The notes under the pieces: model-generated
What the model saw: only the letters and a program-made list of their open reading frames with translations
Told to the model about the DNA's origin: nothing
The model's database searches: none
DNA from: Glandiceps talaboti
Taxonomy: Eukaryota; Hemichordata; Enteropneusta; Spengelidae
Assembly: GCF_964340395.1 (NCBI RefSeq)
Contig: NC_135553.1
Coordinates: 20,448,449-20,512,448 of the forward strand
Reading direction: 5' to 3'
Length of the DNA: 64,000 bases
In this document: positions 10,610 to 23,946 of the stretch, in pieces
Layout: the number at the start of each line of letters is the position of its first letter
How positions within the stretch are numbered: the first letter of the stretch is position 1
Translations under genes and position numbers: made by a program

Positions 10610-11460
10610 ATTGTAGCACAACTGTATTTGGCTATTACAATGGACATGGTCTTGTTGCTAGGGATATTTCAAACATTTTTGGAATCTATTACCTTGCCTG
10701 CCCTTCCCACTTTTCATCTTTGCAATATAAACCATCATTTAGCTGTTGCTAAGGTTGTGGTCCTGTTGCTAGGCATATTTGCAGACATTTTTTGAATCTT
10801 TAGTCGCTTACCTACCCATCCTTGTTGTTATCTTTGTAATATGCATCGTCATTTCACTGTTGCTAAGGGCGTGGTCATGCTTGCTAGGGGCAATTGTCAA
10901 AATGTCTTCAATAGTAACTGCAGAATAATACCTCCAGAAACATCCCCACCAAGTTTCAACCCATTCACGGTTTTGACCAAATAGACCTAATTTGCATATT
11001 GTTGATGGGATCATCACATTATGAATACATCTACACATACCCAGATGCATCCCCAATAAATTTCAGCCCAGTCTGCTCTTTAGTTTTGGAACTATATATT
11101 TTTGACAAAAAAGACACATTTTAGGCCTAATTTGCATATCACTGATGGAATCATCATGCCATGAACAATTCTTAATCTGAACTCCACTAAAAGCATTCCC
11201 ATCATATTTCAACCCAAGCTGCTCAATATTTTTGGAATTAAAGGTTTCTGACCAAAAAGACACATTTTAGCCCTAATTTGCATATCACTGATGGGATCAT
11301 CATGTCATGAACAAATTCTTAATCTAAACTCCACTAAGAACATTCGGACCAAATTTCAGCCTAATCTGCTCAGTAGTTTTGAAATTAAATATTTTTGACC
11401 AAGAAAGATACATTTTTATACCTAATTTGCATATCACTTTTTTTTTGCCCAAATCACACA
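10610..11460. repeat. Degenerate tandem array with CTAATTTGCATAT units (about 145 bp)
   Basis: The first part (10610-10900) repeats GTTGCTAGGG/GTGGTC modules. The second has units of about 140-148 bp, each with CCTAATTTGCATATCACTGA and GACCAAAAAGACACATTTT; TTTGCATAT occurs near 10987, 11127, 11273 and 11422. It lies in the presumed first intron of the threonine aldolase gene. Confidence 0.8.
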
Positions 11461-11549
11461 CTGGTACATGGTGGTAAGATCATTTTGATTTGAACAATTT
11501 CCCAACTAGCTAGACACCCAAGTATACCCAACAAATATCACTGCATTCA

Positions 11550-11567
11550 AACACACACACACACACA

Positions 11568-11609
<42 letters not shown>

Positions 11610-11660
11610 CAGACGGACAGACACATGTCTATGGCACTACTTAACCTTATCAGTTCAGTG
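11550..11660. repeat. (CA)n microsatellite plus transposon-tail motif
   Basis: Two (CA)n blocks at about 11551-11607, then GCAGACGGACAGACACATGT. Same layout as bases 100-190. Confidence 0.85.
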
Positions 11661-12289
11661 GTGCTTGTTAAATCATCATAGGTCAGATGAAATGACAGGT
11701 TTGTACCATGTGTTTACATTGAATAAATTTATCATTTGCCATATGTTATCGTATTTAATTTATTGCCAGGCTGACAAGACCCTTGCTAAGATCGCAGCAA
11801 CATTTTTCAACATCTCACATATTTGCTATTAAAATTAAAGGAAAATAAACCACGTGAAACGTGAATTTCAGCATGTAGTCACTGCAACCGTCGCACTGTT
11901 TACACATGAGGTCTGTGCATGCGCATGGTTCATGCGTGGACTCGATGGCGGTAGAAATCATACAAGTTTAACATACATATAATGATATATGATTGTATTT
12001 CTTGTCACAGAAGCTGTCTCACTGTCACTGTCTGTTTGAAATTTGTTTATAAACCCATGACTGCTGCTATGACTTGATTACTGCACCTGTTTTTTTTTCC
12101 AATTGTCGTGTTGACACGTATTTTTCTTTTCAGGATGTCACTGACAACGCAACGTAAACTACCGACCAGTAACAGTTTTGATTTTCTCTGAAAATCAGCT
12201 CCATCCCCCAAATAAATACAGGTTTATCCCTCTCATTAAAAGTTGTTGCAAGTTCAATTTTCTGACGACTTCGCTGTCATACCACTTAC

Positions 12290-12400
12290 CTGGTGAACAT
12301 CTGTAAAACAAATAAAGCCTATCGTTCAGAGAAGCCCAAGACTAGACGGGACCGTAGGCTCGTAGAGTTTATAAATAGATCAAGAACAATGCAGCTGTTA
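12290..12400 (-). other. Probable non-coding first exon of the threonine aldolase gene (far end uncertain)
   Basis: Read on the minus strand, a strong donor (CACCAG followed by GTAAGT) ends an exon at 12290. The first coding exon of the aldolase has an acceptor (TATGACAG) ending at 9949, so its exon begins at 9948, 16 bases before the ATG. Splicing 12290 to 9948 is therefore plausible and would make an untranslated leader exon with an intron of about 2.3 kb. The upstream limit is a guess: no transcript evidence is available, and a TATA-like TTTATAAATAG lies at 12369-12379. Confidence 0.4.
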
Positions 12401-12490
12401 TGGTACACGCCTCCCACGCCTCCGTCCTTACGTCACATTCCAATCAGCTTAGCTGATAGAGGGCGCAATTACCACAATCTGACAAGATGG
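12299..12490. promoter_or_regulatory. Candidate bidirectional promoter between threonine aldolase and CLEC16A
   Basis: The two genes diverge here. Visible motifs are a TATA-like TTTATAAATAG at 12369-12379, an ATF/CREB-like TTACGTCAC at 12428-12436, a CCAAT box at 12440-12444, and a YY1-like CAAGATGGC at 12483-12491, the kind often found at metazoan start sites. The stretch is less AT-rich than its surroundings. Transcription start sites cannot be placed from sequence. Confidence 0.55.
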
Positions 12491-12513
12491 CTGACGACCT
12501 CAGTAAATCGTAA
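12487..12513 (+). other. Possible 8-codon upstream ORF in CLEC16A leader
   Basis: ATG at 12487 with A at -3 and G at +4, encoding MADDLSKS then TAA. It is out of frame with the CLEC16A start at 12599. It overlaps the YY1-like motif, so it may be a promoter element instead of a translated ORF; that depends on where transcription starts. Confidence 0.3.
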
Positions 12514-12598
12514 ATCTCGTCGGAAAATTACACATTTCACAGCGAATTTTGTGAATTTGTGACTGTAATTGAGAAGGATTTAAATCACGGAAACGGAG

Positions 12599-12675
12599 AT
12601 GTTTTCTAAAGGGAAAAATTGGATCCAACAGGCCGTCTGGAAGCCAAAAAATCTCCACTCGTTGGAGCATTTAAA
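12599..12675 (+). CDS. CLEC16A: CLEC16A exon 1 coding part (residues 1-26)
   Basis: Encodes [20 protein letters not shown] and SLEHLK; donor GTAGGT; phase 2. The ATG has G at -3 and an in-frame stop 15 bases upstream, so it is the first usable start in this frame. Confidence 0.92.
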
Positions 12676-15600
12676 GTAGGTGTCTATCGTCGATTCTCTT
12701 CTCCCGTACGTACGCAACTGCAGTGTTAGCGACGCGACCAATGTCACGTTCAGTTCGCGGTTGTCAAATATTTTTTTCAGTAGTGGTCTGAACGGAATGG
12801 CATTTGTTAACTTATTAAAACAATGTATTTTGAACATAATCGATCAATATAGGTAACACGGTGAAATCGTAATGTTTAGACAGTTTTAGTATGGTGAAAT
12901 AATAACGTTACTGTGGACGTTATTTTGGAACTTTACAATGTGTAAATGGGTACTGATACTGTCAGTGTAATTACTCCAAGGGTACTGTGAATGTGTTGAT
13001 CATGTCACGACTCACGAATATGGTTTTGCTGGATAATGTGATTACGTTCTTTAAGTATTTACAATTTATGAGGAGGTCATCATGAGTTCCACAACCGTAC
13101 ACAAAATTGAAATCTCAGAACTCTGTCATCAATGCATACGTACTACTGGTGCGCGTATACCGCCGTACCGGTAGATAAAGTTGACATGACTAGTCTCGCA
13201 CACGTGTCAGTTATTAATAATATTCACATACACACATAAACGTAATTTTAAAAAAAACCCACTATAATCTCAAAATTGATAATGTAATGTGGTATACTGA
13301 GTCAACAAATCACATCTTTTATAGCTTCTAGCCGAGTTTTGGTGTTTCTGTTTTCTCACTGTTCTTTTCATAACCTTCACACCTTTGTGTTGAGTACTGT
13401 GAACAAGGTTCACTTATCAAAGTGTTTTGTTGAGACCATCCACTGTACTGTGTGTGTGATTGGTGAATAGAACAATGTAAATCAAATTTATGTATTTTAA
13501 CACCCAGACAGACGTACTGCACTGGCAGATAAATCGACAGACACGGAGAGTAGAAAGACATAGTCATAACCACATGATAATAAGCCTGAGACTGCAGTGC
13601 ACCCATTTCAAGAAACTGTTTGTCCATCGAGCATCAAGCTAACAAATACAGTGTATATACTGTGTATATGTATATGTAGATGTTCAGACCACAGGGTAAA
13701 GGACCAATGATCAATTTTGTACTCGCGATTTTCCAGATTTCTAATATTATTTTCTGTATATTTCAAATAAAGTTTTAAATACTGTTTCCTAATACTGTTT
13801 ATTTCTATTTCCTACCTGATATCAATGTACAGAAAATAATATTAGAAATCTGGAAAATCGCGAGTACAAAATTGATCATTGGTCCTTTACCCTGTGTTCA
13901 GACCATGGAAGTATAAGTATATGTAGGTTATACTTCCATGTTCAGACTGACTCATTATTCAAAATCCAGACCATATTTTTGACAGAAAAAACTATGTACA
14001 ATGAACATATTGTGTTTACCTTTCCCAATACAGTATACCAATACTTTCTATTTCACTATTGTCTTTCAGATTTCTATATCATGTATTGTCCAAGAATCAG
14101 ATGGTAACAGAGCAAAATAAAAGCCTTCTGGTAGAAACCTTGAGATCAATATCTGAAATTCTCATCTGGGGTGATCAGAATGACAGCACAGTCTTTGAGT
14201 AAGTGTTAATATATGAACATTATAGTATTTTTTCTGTTGTTCTGTTCGGTATTGAAAGACTACCCCAGTGTGATGAAAAAGATGAAAATATGAATTATTA
14301 TTGTGTTACTACACTGTATTGAGTTGTATGTTTGTATGTAGTTTATGAACAAAAAACATAGTTTCCTTGCTCTGGAATCATGTTTTCTATTAGTTCTGAA
14401 CTCAGAGATGCGTACATGTAAACAGTTTACCTCCGAAATTTTGGCTAAGTCACTCGGCCTTCATCAGCTGTTATTGTATACAGGTCTGTGACTTCAGCTT
14501 GTCATATGACTCCAGAACCAAATTCTTACAATGTTTGTAAATTGTTCCAAGTTTCTTGGTTATGCGATCGTATGACAAGTCTCCATCATTGACCCATATA
14601 CAATAAGAGCTGATGAAGGTGAAGTGATGTCGTTGAAATGTACTTGGTAAATTATTTGAGCGCTGAGTTCAGAACTAATTCACAAAATGGTTTATTTTGG
14701 TACAGCTCTTTGCGTGCCATGTCTAAGTGAAGGCTTACATACATGTAGTTTGCATGTACCTCACAGACACTATCTAATATATTTCCTCTTTGACCATCTT
14801 CAGAGAGGAAATGATACATCATGGCCTGACTACATAATATACATATTTGTATTCAAGCTTATTTTGAGGTCAGAGTTAGGGTGAGGTTTAGACCACAAAC
14901 ATAAATCTGATACATCTCAATGACAACTTGTGGTCTCTGTTCTACAGATATATTTCTTTAATGTTGAAAGTTTCAAATGTTTATAAATGCAAGATTCAAA
15001 ACTGTTTATAATTTATATCATGGATAATTAGCAATACTAACTATCTCTATAAGGTCTGCTTATGTAGCCTGTTACTGCTCGCTACCCCATAGAGAGAGAG
15101 AGAGAGAAAGAGAGCATAGTATATAAGTCAAAGGAAGCCTGGATCGAGATCAAGTCAAATGCAAATTTTTTTAACAAGTTGAACGACTAGCATAGTAAAA
15201 GGGTACTAGAAGTTGATATTTCATCACACTGAATGAAAACAATGTACAAAATCTGTTTGAATACTGTAAATTTAGAAATCTTCACTTAAGACTTATTTTC
15301 GCTTATTTCGCTAAAAAAAATGTCTTTTTGCATGTGAACACAATATCCCAGTTTGGTATTTAGTAAAAATTAGTCTTTGAGAACTTGCCAAAGATTGTAA
15401 AATCATAAAATTTTCTAGTAGTGAAAATATCTAGGTTTACACTATGTTCCCAGCTTGCACGAGACAAAATGTACAAGTTTATTTTATTTGTTCTGTAGTG
15501 TTTACACTTAAAAACACTGGTAGTTTGTTCATTCATTGTAATAATTTTCATTGACAGTTTTTTCTTGGAGAAGAATATGCTGGCCTTCTTCATCAAAATC

Positions 15601-15974
15601 CTACGTCAGAGAACTGGTCGTTATGTCTGTGTTCAGATCCTACAAACACTCAATATTTTATTTGAAAATATTAGAAATGAAACTTCATTATGTAAGTATG
15701 GCATATACTGTATAATTTGTAGTTTGATAGTAAATGTTGTGGATATGATATGAGGAAAGTGACTGTTGTGTCGAACATGCATATTCAACATCATTGTAAT
15801 GTTCACATAAATGTACATATTGCAAACGAAGATGAAGTAATGTACCATGTTTGTTTGTTTTTGTGTTTTTGTGTGTGTGTGTGTGTGTGCACGCATGTGT
15901 GTGCATGTGTGTGCATGCGTTTATGACGGGTTTTTGTGTGTGTGCATGCATGTGTGTGTATGCGTGTGTGACAG

Positions 15975-16005
<31 letters not shown>

Positions 16006-16014
16006 CATGTGTGT

Positions 16015-16092
<78 letters not shown>

Positions 16093-19000
16093 TACTGTTT
16101 GTGTGCACTATTCAGAGGGTGTTGTAGTGTATTGCAGAGCTTTTAGGTCCCAAGAATAGTGAAATGTTTATAGTGAAACTTGATTTCCTAACAAATATGC
16201 AAAATGCTAGTAGTCTGGATCTTTTTCAATTCAATACAATATACAAAAATTACTGATAAAAAACCCCAAGTATTTTAGACATTAGTTAACATATTTTGTG
16301 ACCTTTTTCAGACATTTCTTAAACTTTCATCAGGTGCTACATGTACATACATAATACATTAGTTTGAATGCTATGAATTTCTCTTCTATTTTTTTCAGAT
16401 TACTTGTTATCAAATAACCATGTGAATTGTATAATTGTACATAAGTTTGACTTCTCAGATGAAGAGGTAGGTAGCTAGTTTTTGCCTTGAAATTAAGAAA
16501 GTGTCAAAATAATCCTCTCTGTCTCTACAAAAGTAGGAATTCATCTTGCCAGGAATGGTACAAAGCAATGTAAAGCTGAAGTAACAATAGTATTATTTTT
16601 TTGGGGGGAGGGGGCAATTTTGAGAGATCATCTTTACCAGAGAAGAGATGGCCTTGTTGAAAGGAGGAGTACAGTGATGATACCCCCAATTTGAAGGAGG
16701 GTGCTGCATTCTCAATTTCCAGTTTGCAGTCTGGAATGGCCTATTGAGACCCTAGACAAAAATCTATGGTTTTAGTTCAACTACAAAGCTCAAACTGATT
16801 CACAACTCCATATTTGTCTTATCCTATCCATTACTGATAAGACTTCAGCAGCAAGGTGCTGTGAGTGTCATGTACATGTGTACAGTACATAACATACAGT
16901 CTGGTACTTGAGGAATCTAGATTGTATACCAACTGTGTATCTAATATCTCACTTATAAGACGAGTGTGAATTTAGGGGACTCCTTGAGTAATGACTTGAA
17001 GAACAGTTGGTGACTATTTTTCACTCAGCCTGCAGATGCTATTTAGCCAGACCTGGATGACTCCGGAAAAGCCTGTGAACTGACTGGGAAAGCCTTAACA
17101 GCTCCACAACGGCGTAACATGGAACATGTAACCATAGACCCTACCCTATGTTGTAACATATGACACGAGATGGCCCTGTCATGTAGTCATACACTTGAAT
17201 TAATTTCTGTTGATTCTGAATATGCGGTGAATGTGTGGTTATGTTTGTCTGTGTATGTCTGCATAAAAGAAAACCACTAGGCGCAACTCCCAGCATGGAC
17301 TGTAAGATATGTCATGTCCTTTCACCCTCATTGGCCTCCTCTCTCCCCATGGGTGGGGTTGACTGATGTGTGAGGGCGCCCCGTCATGGCGTACCTTACA
17401 GGCTACTCTGCTCTGGGTACAAAAGAATATATATAAAACCTATGTATCTAATACTGACTTATTGTGTCTGTTCTTATTTCAGATTCTTGCCTATTATATA
17501 TCGTTTTTAAAGACATTATCCCTAAAACTCAATTCACACACCATACATTTCTTTTACAACGAGGTAAGTGCTTTATCTGGACCGTCACATCACCCAGTCC
17601 ATCTTTTGAAAATATTCACTGTCTGTGTATTGTATATCAGCTTTATACTCCATGGGTAAAGATGTCGTAAAAGTAATCGTGTATTCTTTCTCTCTGTGTC
17701 CTTTTATAACCCTCTTGTTTTTTTATTTTGGCATGTCCCTATTGTCTGTGCTGTGTGGTTGGTCCATTCCCAAAGGAAATAGGAGAAAAACAGGTTCGCT
17801 TGTGAAAATGTTGTGTGTTTTTTTTCTTTTTTTTTAATAACATTAGAAATAAAATATATTCCTTGTTGAAGTATACTGTTAGCACACTTTTTTTTAATAA
17901 CATTTTTTTGCAAAATTTGACATCTGCATCATGCATGATTTGTTTTTTAACAGTGTTAGAAATTGCCATGTTCATTTTGTTTTAGAGTTCCATGTATATG
18001 CCCAATCTGATTAAAATCCGATATAGTGTAAACGTCGAGATTTCTTTTTGGACGTTTACTGCCATGTGTTCTTGTGTGAGCATTCCTTTATACATACATC
18101 TGACATAACCCCATAGGCGTTGCCGTACCAAATCTAAGTGCTGAGTGAATTCACTCAACGAATGAGAATGTGTAATGTGCCGAAACATACGGGTACAGTA
18201 TTTCAGAGTGCTCTGTTCGAAAAGAGCATGAGCGCAGTGCGCAGACAATGATGTTATCATTATTGTTTGGTCGTTCTCTTTCTTTCACTTTCGAATGCTT
18301 AGTGTATATATTGTAAGATGGATTCTGATTGGCTACTCGTAAGTACAAGATTTGGTACAGGAATGCCTATGGTGTTGTGTCAGATGTATGTAAAGAACGT
18401 TCACAAAAGAACAAACGACAATAAACGTAACAGCCAAAAAGAAATCATGACGTGGGCGATACATCGGATTTTAATCAGATTGATATACATGTATGCCAAA
18501 ACAGGTAGCCATGTATTAATAAGTTGAGTGCCACACTTGAAAGCCAGACATTTAATATTCCAGGAAAAACGTATAAATGATGATCTCAGACCCAATATTA
18601 GATAGATATGAAATAGGCCTTCCTCTTTGACAAGCTCTAGCTCTGTATTAGTCTTGATGCCAACGTGCTATCGAATCATATCTAAGCCCTTGGAATTTGA
18701 TGAAGGAGAGCACTAAACTAGCTCTATATCACATGGTTAAATTTCTAAACTCTTGTTTTTACTAAGGAGCACACCATGCTGTCAGTGTTCTTGTGTGATG
18801 ATGCAGTGTTTTGCACTGAGTAACATGATACTTCTACTTTATCAGACTCTGCCTGGAATATGTGACTTCCTAATTTTAAATAATTTGTTTTAATTTGAGA
18901 GTGAGATATTATGGTTTCATATCTTTGTCATACATTATTATTATGCCTCTGTGCTAAAGTAATATAAATCACACTCTGAGATGAATTCCACAATATATGA

Positions 19001-20771
19001 AATTCTAAAAAAACAACATAGAATTTCATAATCATGTTGTTTCATGGTCACAAATACATTGTCTTTAGCAGTTTATAGATTGGTAATTTGAGGCAAAAAG
19101 ATGACAAAAATGGGCAAATTACTGTTGCTTGGAAAAGGCTTGCTTGTCTTGCTTGGCCCCAGACTCTTCTGTAAGGGTGACCCTATTTTCTTGGCTGTTT
19201 CTCATTACCCGACCGACCCAAATTTTCAGCTCTGACATCAGCATAAAAAAGTATTTTGTATTTGTGCCCATCCTTGATATTTTGAGGAACAGTGCCCTCT
19301 CTGGCAAGAATAAGCAAGTGTCTGGACTGTCGATGTCATCTACAGTCATGGTGGCGATGATGACACTTGTTCATGAACAGAGCATTTTTTCATGACGGAC
19401 ATTATTCAAATGGGGGGGGGGGAGGGGGCGCTGAGAATGTGCCATTTGTGTACAGAAGCTAGGAAAGGGCTTGTTACCAGGAATCCAATAAAAAGAAGAT
19501 AGAGAGGAGGAAAAGGAGAGGCAGAGAAACATAAAGAAGATAATTTTCAATTTTCTTACTTTTTTTAAATTGACCGACTGACCGACTGACCCATACTTGC
19601 CATGACAAAGTAATGAGAAACATTTTTAAAAAATAGGGTCACCCAAATGAAGAAGTGATGAGTGCACAAACAAGATGGAAAAGTCTGTTATTCATCAAAA
19701 ACTTGTTTCATGGGAAAGAGATATCAACAGCATACAATCAAAATTAATTTCTGAATGTCCTTAAGGAATCTAATTCCCTCTTTATTTAGGGCAGTTTATA
19801 TATATTGGTAATGTGAGGCAAAGAGATAATAACTATTATTGTGGTTCTTATTGTAGAAAGGGCATACATGCCTGTATGAATAGAATGTCTAATAATTAAA
19901 CACACTTCATCGACCCTTTAAATATGTGAGACACCCAAAAGATTTGCCATTTTAAGTGAGGGTCCGGGAACTCCAGATTTTTGTAACAGTGGATGTGAGC
20001 AGTAATGTAAAATATTACCTTCCTCTGTATTTTCCCTAATATTTGCCCAACTGATATCAGTTTCTTTAGTAAACGATAACTTTTTCTTCATGCATGGTTT
20101 ATCTTTCCACATGGTTTATCTTTCCTATGTCGCTTAAAATGACATGACCCTGAATACGTTGTCTCTGTTAACACAGCTGTCGCCCACTTTGCCTTGTGTA
20201 AATCACAATTTGTAGTAAAAAAAAATCAATAGGCTCACATCATGTCTAAAACACTGTTACATGAAAAAAAGTTTGGAGCAGAGATTAGTTACTGTCTAGA
20301 AAATAAATGCAACGTAAGATAAGAATGAAATGTTTTGTTGTATGCACATAAAATATTAATTGCATGCAGGTTTAGAACATCATGTATAAACCCATGATTG
20401 AAGACAATGAAAAAACTATCTAAAGCATGCAATCTAAAAATTAGTAGAAATGGAGAGCAAACTGACATCTTAGAATTACAATAAAATAAATGAGTACTAA
20501 TTGGAGAGTAAAACCACATACATGCACTGTACGTAGTATTACGAACGTATGTACGTACGTACGTACGTACGTACGTACATACACATACATTTCACACATA
20601 CATACATACATACATACATACATACATACATACATACATACATACCACACACACACACACACACATACACACACATACATACATACATACATACATACAT
20701 ACATACATACATACATACATACATACATACATACATACATACATACATACATACATACATACATACATACA

Positions 20772-20803
<32 letters not shown>

Positions 20804-20917
20804 CATAAGTTAACACACACACACACATACACACACATACATACATACATACATACATACATACATACATACATACATACATACATACATACATACATAC
20901 ATACATACATACATACA

Positions 20918-20949
<32 letters not shown>

Positions 20950-23906
20950 CATAAGTTAACACACACACACAGACATGTTCATTGTTTCCATTTAAATCTT
21001 TTGATAAATGCGTTAACTTACATGCTAATATGATAATACTCAAATCATAGAACCAATGTAGAAGACCACGACTTAATGTTTCGTTTCTTTTCCACAGCAT
21101 ACCAATGACTTTGCTCTGTATACTGAAGCCATTAAATTCTTCAATCACCCAGAAAGTATGGTACGGATAGCAGTGAGAACACTCACTCTAAATGTGTACA
21201 AAGGTAGGCAATGGGTAAAAACCATAGACGTCTGTGGTAGAACAAACTATAATGAACTAATGCCATTGTTTGTAATGGTCTTACGATTTGGTTAATTTAT
21301 AACTTTGGTTGATGAATATCACAATAACTTGATATCAGAAACTCAAAATGAATGAATGAGTGGCTGGATGGATGAATGAATGAATGGATGGATGGATGAA
21401 TGAATGAATCTATAGTAAATTGAATCCAGACTGTTTAATCTGATTTTATTTTATTCATTTAATTTGTTTAATTTGGGGGATTTGCTTTACTCTACAGTCC
21501 ATTGGATACTATCAACATGGATAGTGTTATAATTCATTTTAAATTACTTTGAATATATCAAATGTCATGCCTGACGAGTTTTCTTTTTTACATTTCATAT
21601 TTGCTGTGTTAGTGAATGACAAAGCCATGCTGATGTACATAGGAAATCGTACTGCAGCCCCATATTTTTCCAACCTTGTCTGGTTTATTGGTAATCATGT
21701 ATTAGAGCTGGACAGCTGTGTTAGGAATGATACAGAGTAAGTTACTCTATGTTGACATATATATAAACTGTGTTTCATGAAACAATAATGAACTAATGAA
21801 TATTGTTGAAGTTACACTGTATATTTTCTACTTCAAATAAAGTATGGAATTATACAAACTCAAAGAATCAATCCCTGATATATGAAACTTGTGGTCATTT
21901 TGTATCACCCATATTTCATTGAGAGACAGACAGACAGACAGACAAAAGCAATGATACAGACATGAATGATAGACGTACATGTAATAAGGGATTTTATATC
22001 TCGTTGCATGATATCGCGAGATACGCAACAATGGTTGTCAAACATGATCTCGGTCACGAGTCAAAAAACAATGCATTGAATTACCATATATTGATTCTAA
22101 TTATACCATTCTTTTATTTTCTAGTCATCAAAGTAGGAACCGTTTGTCTGATTTGGTAGCAGAGCATTTGGATCATCTTCATTATTTAAATGATATCTTT
22201 CATCTGAATATAGATAGACTGAATGAGATATTAAGTGATCAACTGTTAAACAGATTACTTATTCCACTTTATATATACTCATTAACAAAAGATAAGAGAT
22301 ATGATCAACAGGTGAGTAGCAGTTTGACCTCTTTTTTCCAGTTCTGTTAAAGCTGCACCAGCTGTACCTGGAGTAGAATTTTTTTAATCAGCTGACCAGA
22401 AATATGTTGATTGAAAAGTGCTCAAATACCAATAATTAGACATTGTACATATTAAGTACAGGTTCCTTTTATCTATAAGTTGTACAGTGATAGGTTGAAA
22501 GCGTGATCATATCGGGGTGTTGAATTTTGGGTGTGGACCCAAAATTCAATTTGAGAGGATTTACTGTACCATACTGTGTGTACAGCTACAAAAAAATGTT
22601 CACCCACAGCTGATTTGATACTGTACAGCGTGTATGATATTACAAGTAAGTTATTGTACCAAGTAAAAGTTTCAAAATATCAGTGGTTCAGTTGCAGCTA
22701 GTGCAGCTTTAAAGGCCTGGGATTCAATCCCGGGTTCTTGCATTTGTGCTGTCTTAACAGTGGAGTGATGAGGATTACATAGGATTATAATTTTGTTCTT
22801 GATCTAGTTTCTCTATAAGCTAGTTCTGTCAGTCAATTGTGTTTTCACACCCAACTGTTAATCCTAATCTGAACTGTGTCCTTAATATTTGTTAAACTGT
22901 TGCCCTGTCCCCATGTGTGTTGAATCTGTTTGAAATTGAATCAAAATGGACTTTCCTACCTCCACGTATACTAATAGTGGTTTGACCTGATTAAGTCGAA
23001 TCAATTAGAAACCACTTGGGGGTTGGGGTGGGGGGGGGGGGGGGGTACAATTCAAAACGTAAGTAAAATCTGATTTAAAAAATAAAGTGAATCAATTCAG
23101 ATTCATTTCTCAGTTTTCTTGTGGGGACAGAAACCAGTGTTGAACCGATTTAACTGAATCGATTGATTTTGAATTGAATCAGGTGGGGACAGACCTAATG
23201 CTTAGACGTGGTTCACATCTAGACTCAATAATCAAAATGTTTACTTGCAGTGAAGGAAAATGTATGTAAGTTTGTGTAAGACTCATGCAATCAACTCAGG
23301 TTTGACATACAGTCCTTTCTTGATGACATTGTCAACTACATTATTTCTCTATTGTTTCTCTCTGACAGGAGGATAAACCTCACGTTCACTCAGTGGTTGC
23401 ATTGTTTTTATTGTCTCAGGTACGTTTATGCTCTTTTTTTCTCTTTCATTATTTTTCACACTAAAAATGTAATTTCCATGAGCATACATTCACTGAAATC
23501 ATATTCAAAATATTTAATATTTTAACATTTATTTATTATCTACAGCACCCTTTCTATTGTAGAAAAAAATATTCAAAAGTGCTGAACAATAACAATTTTA
23601 AAAATTAAAAGCCCTGCCATTGCAGTGGTTGAAACCTGGGTGTTGACTGGAATATTTACCAAAAACAAAACTTGCAAAAACAAAAGTTCTTGGCCCTTGC
23701 CAAAGCGAGGGCACTAATGCAGTTAAGTGTGGTATATACAAATGTATATATTAAACTTACCTTTTGTTATCATATGATATTGTCTTTCAGGTATTTCTGA
23801 TATTGTCCCATTTTCCTGTTATTACAACCCTTGCTGACATGATTATAAATTGTGATATCGACACAGTGTCTAGTCTGATGACAGATATAGGTGAAGGAGA
23901 GGTACG

Positions 23907-23946
<40 letters not shown>

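Noticed and set aside
15800-16160. Overlapping Cys/Val-rich and His/Thr-rich open frames on both strands
   Set aside because: They are translations of the (TG)n/(CA)n microsatellite, not genes. The same applies at 20441-21148, 28105-28518 and 55042-55379.
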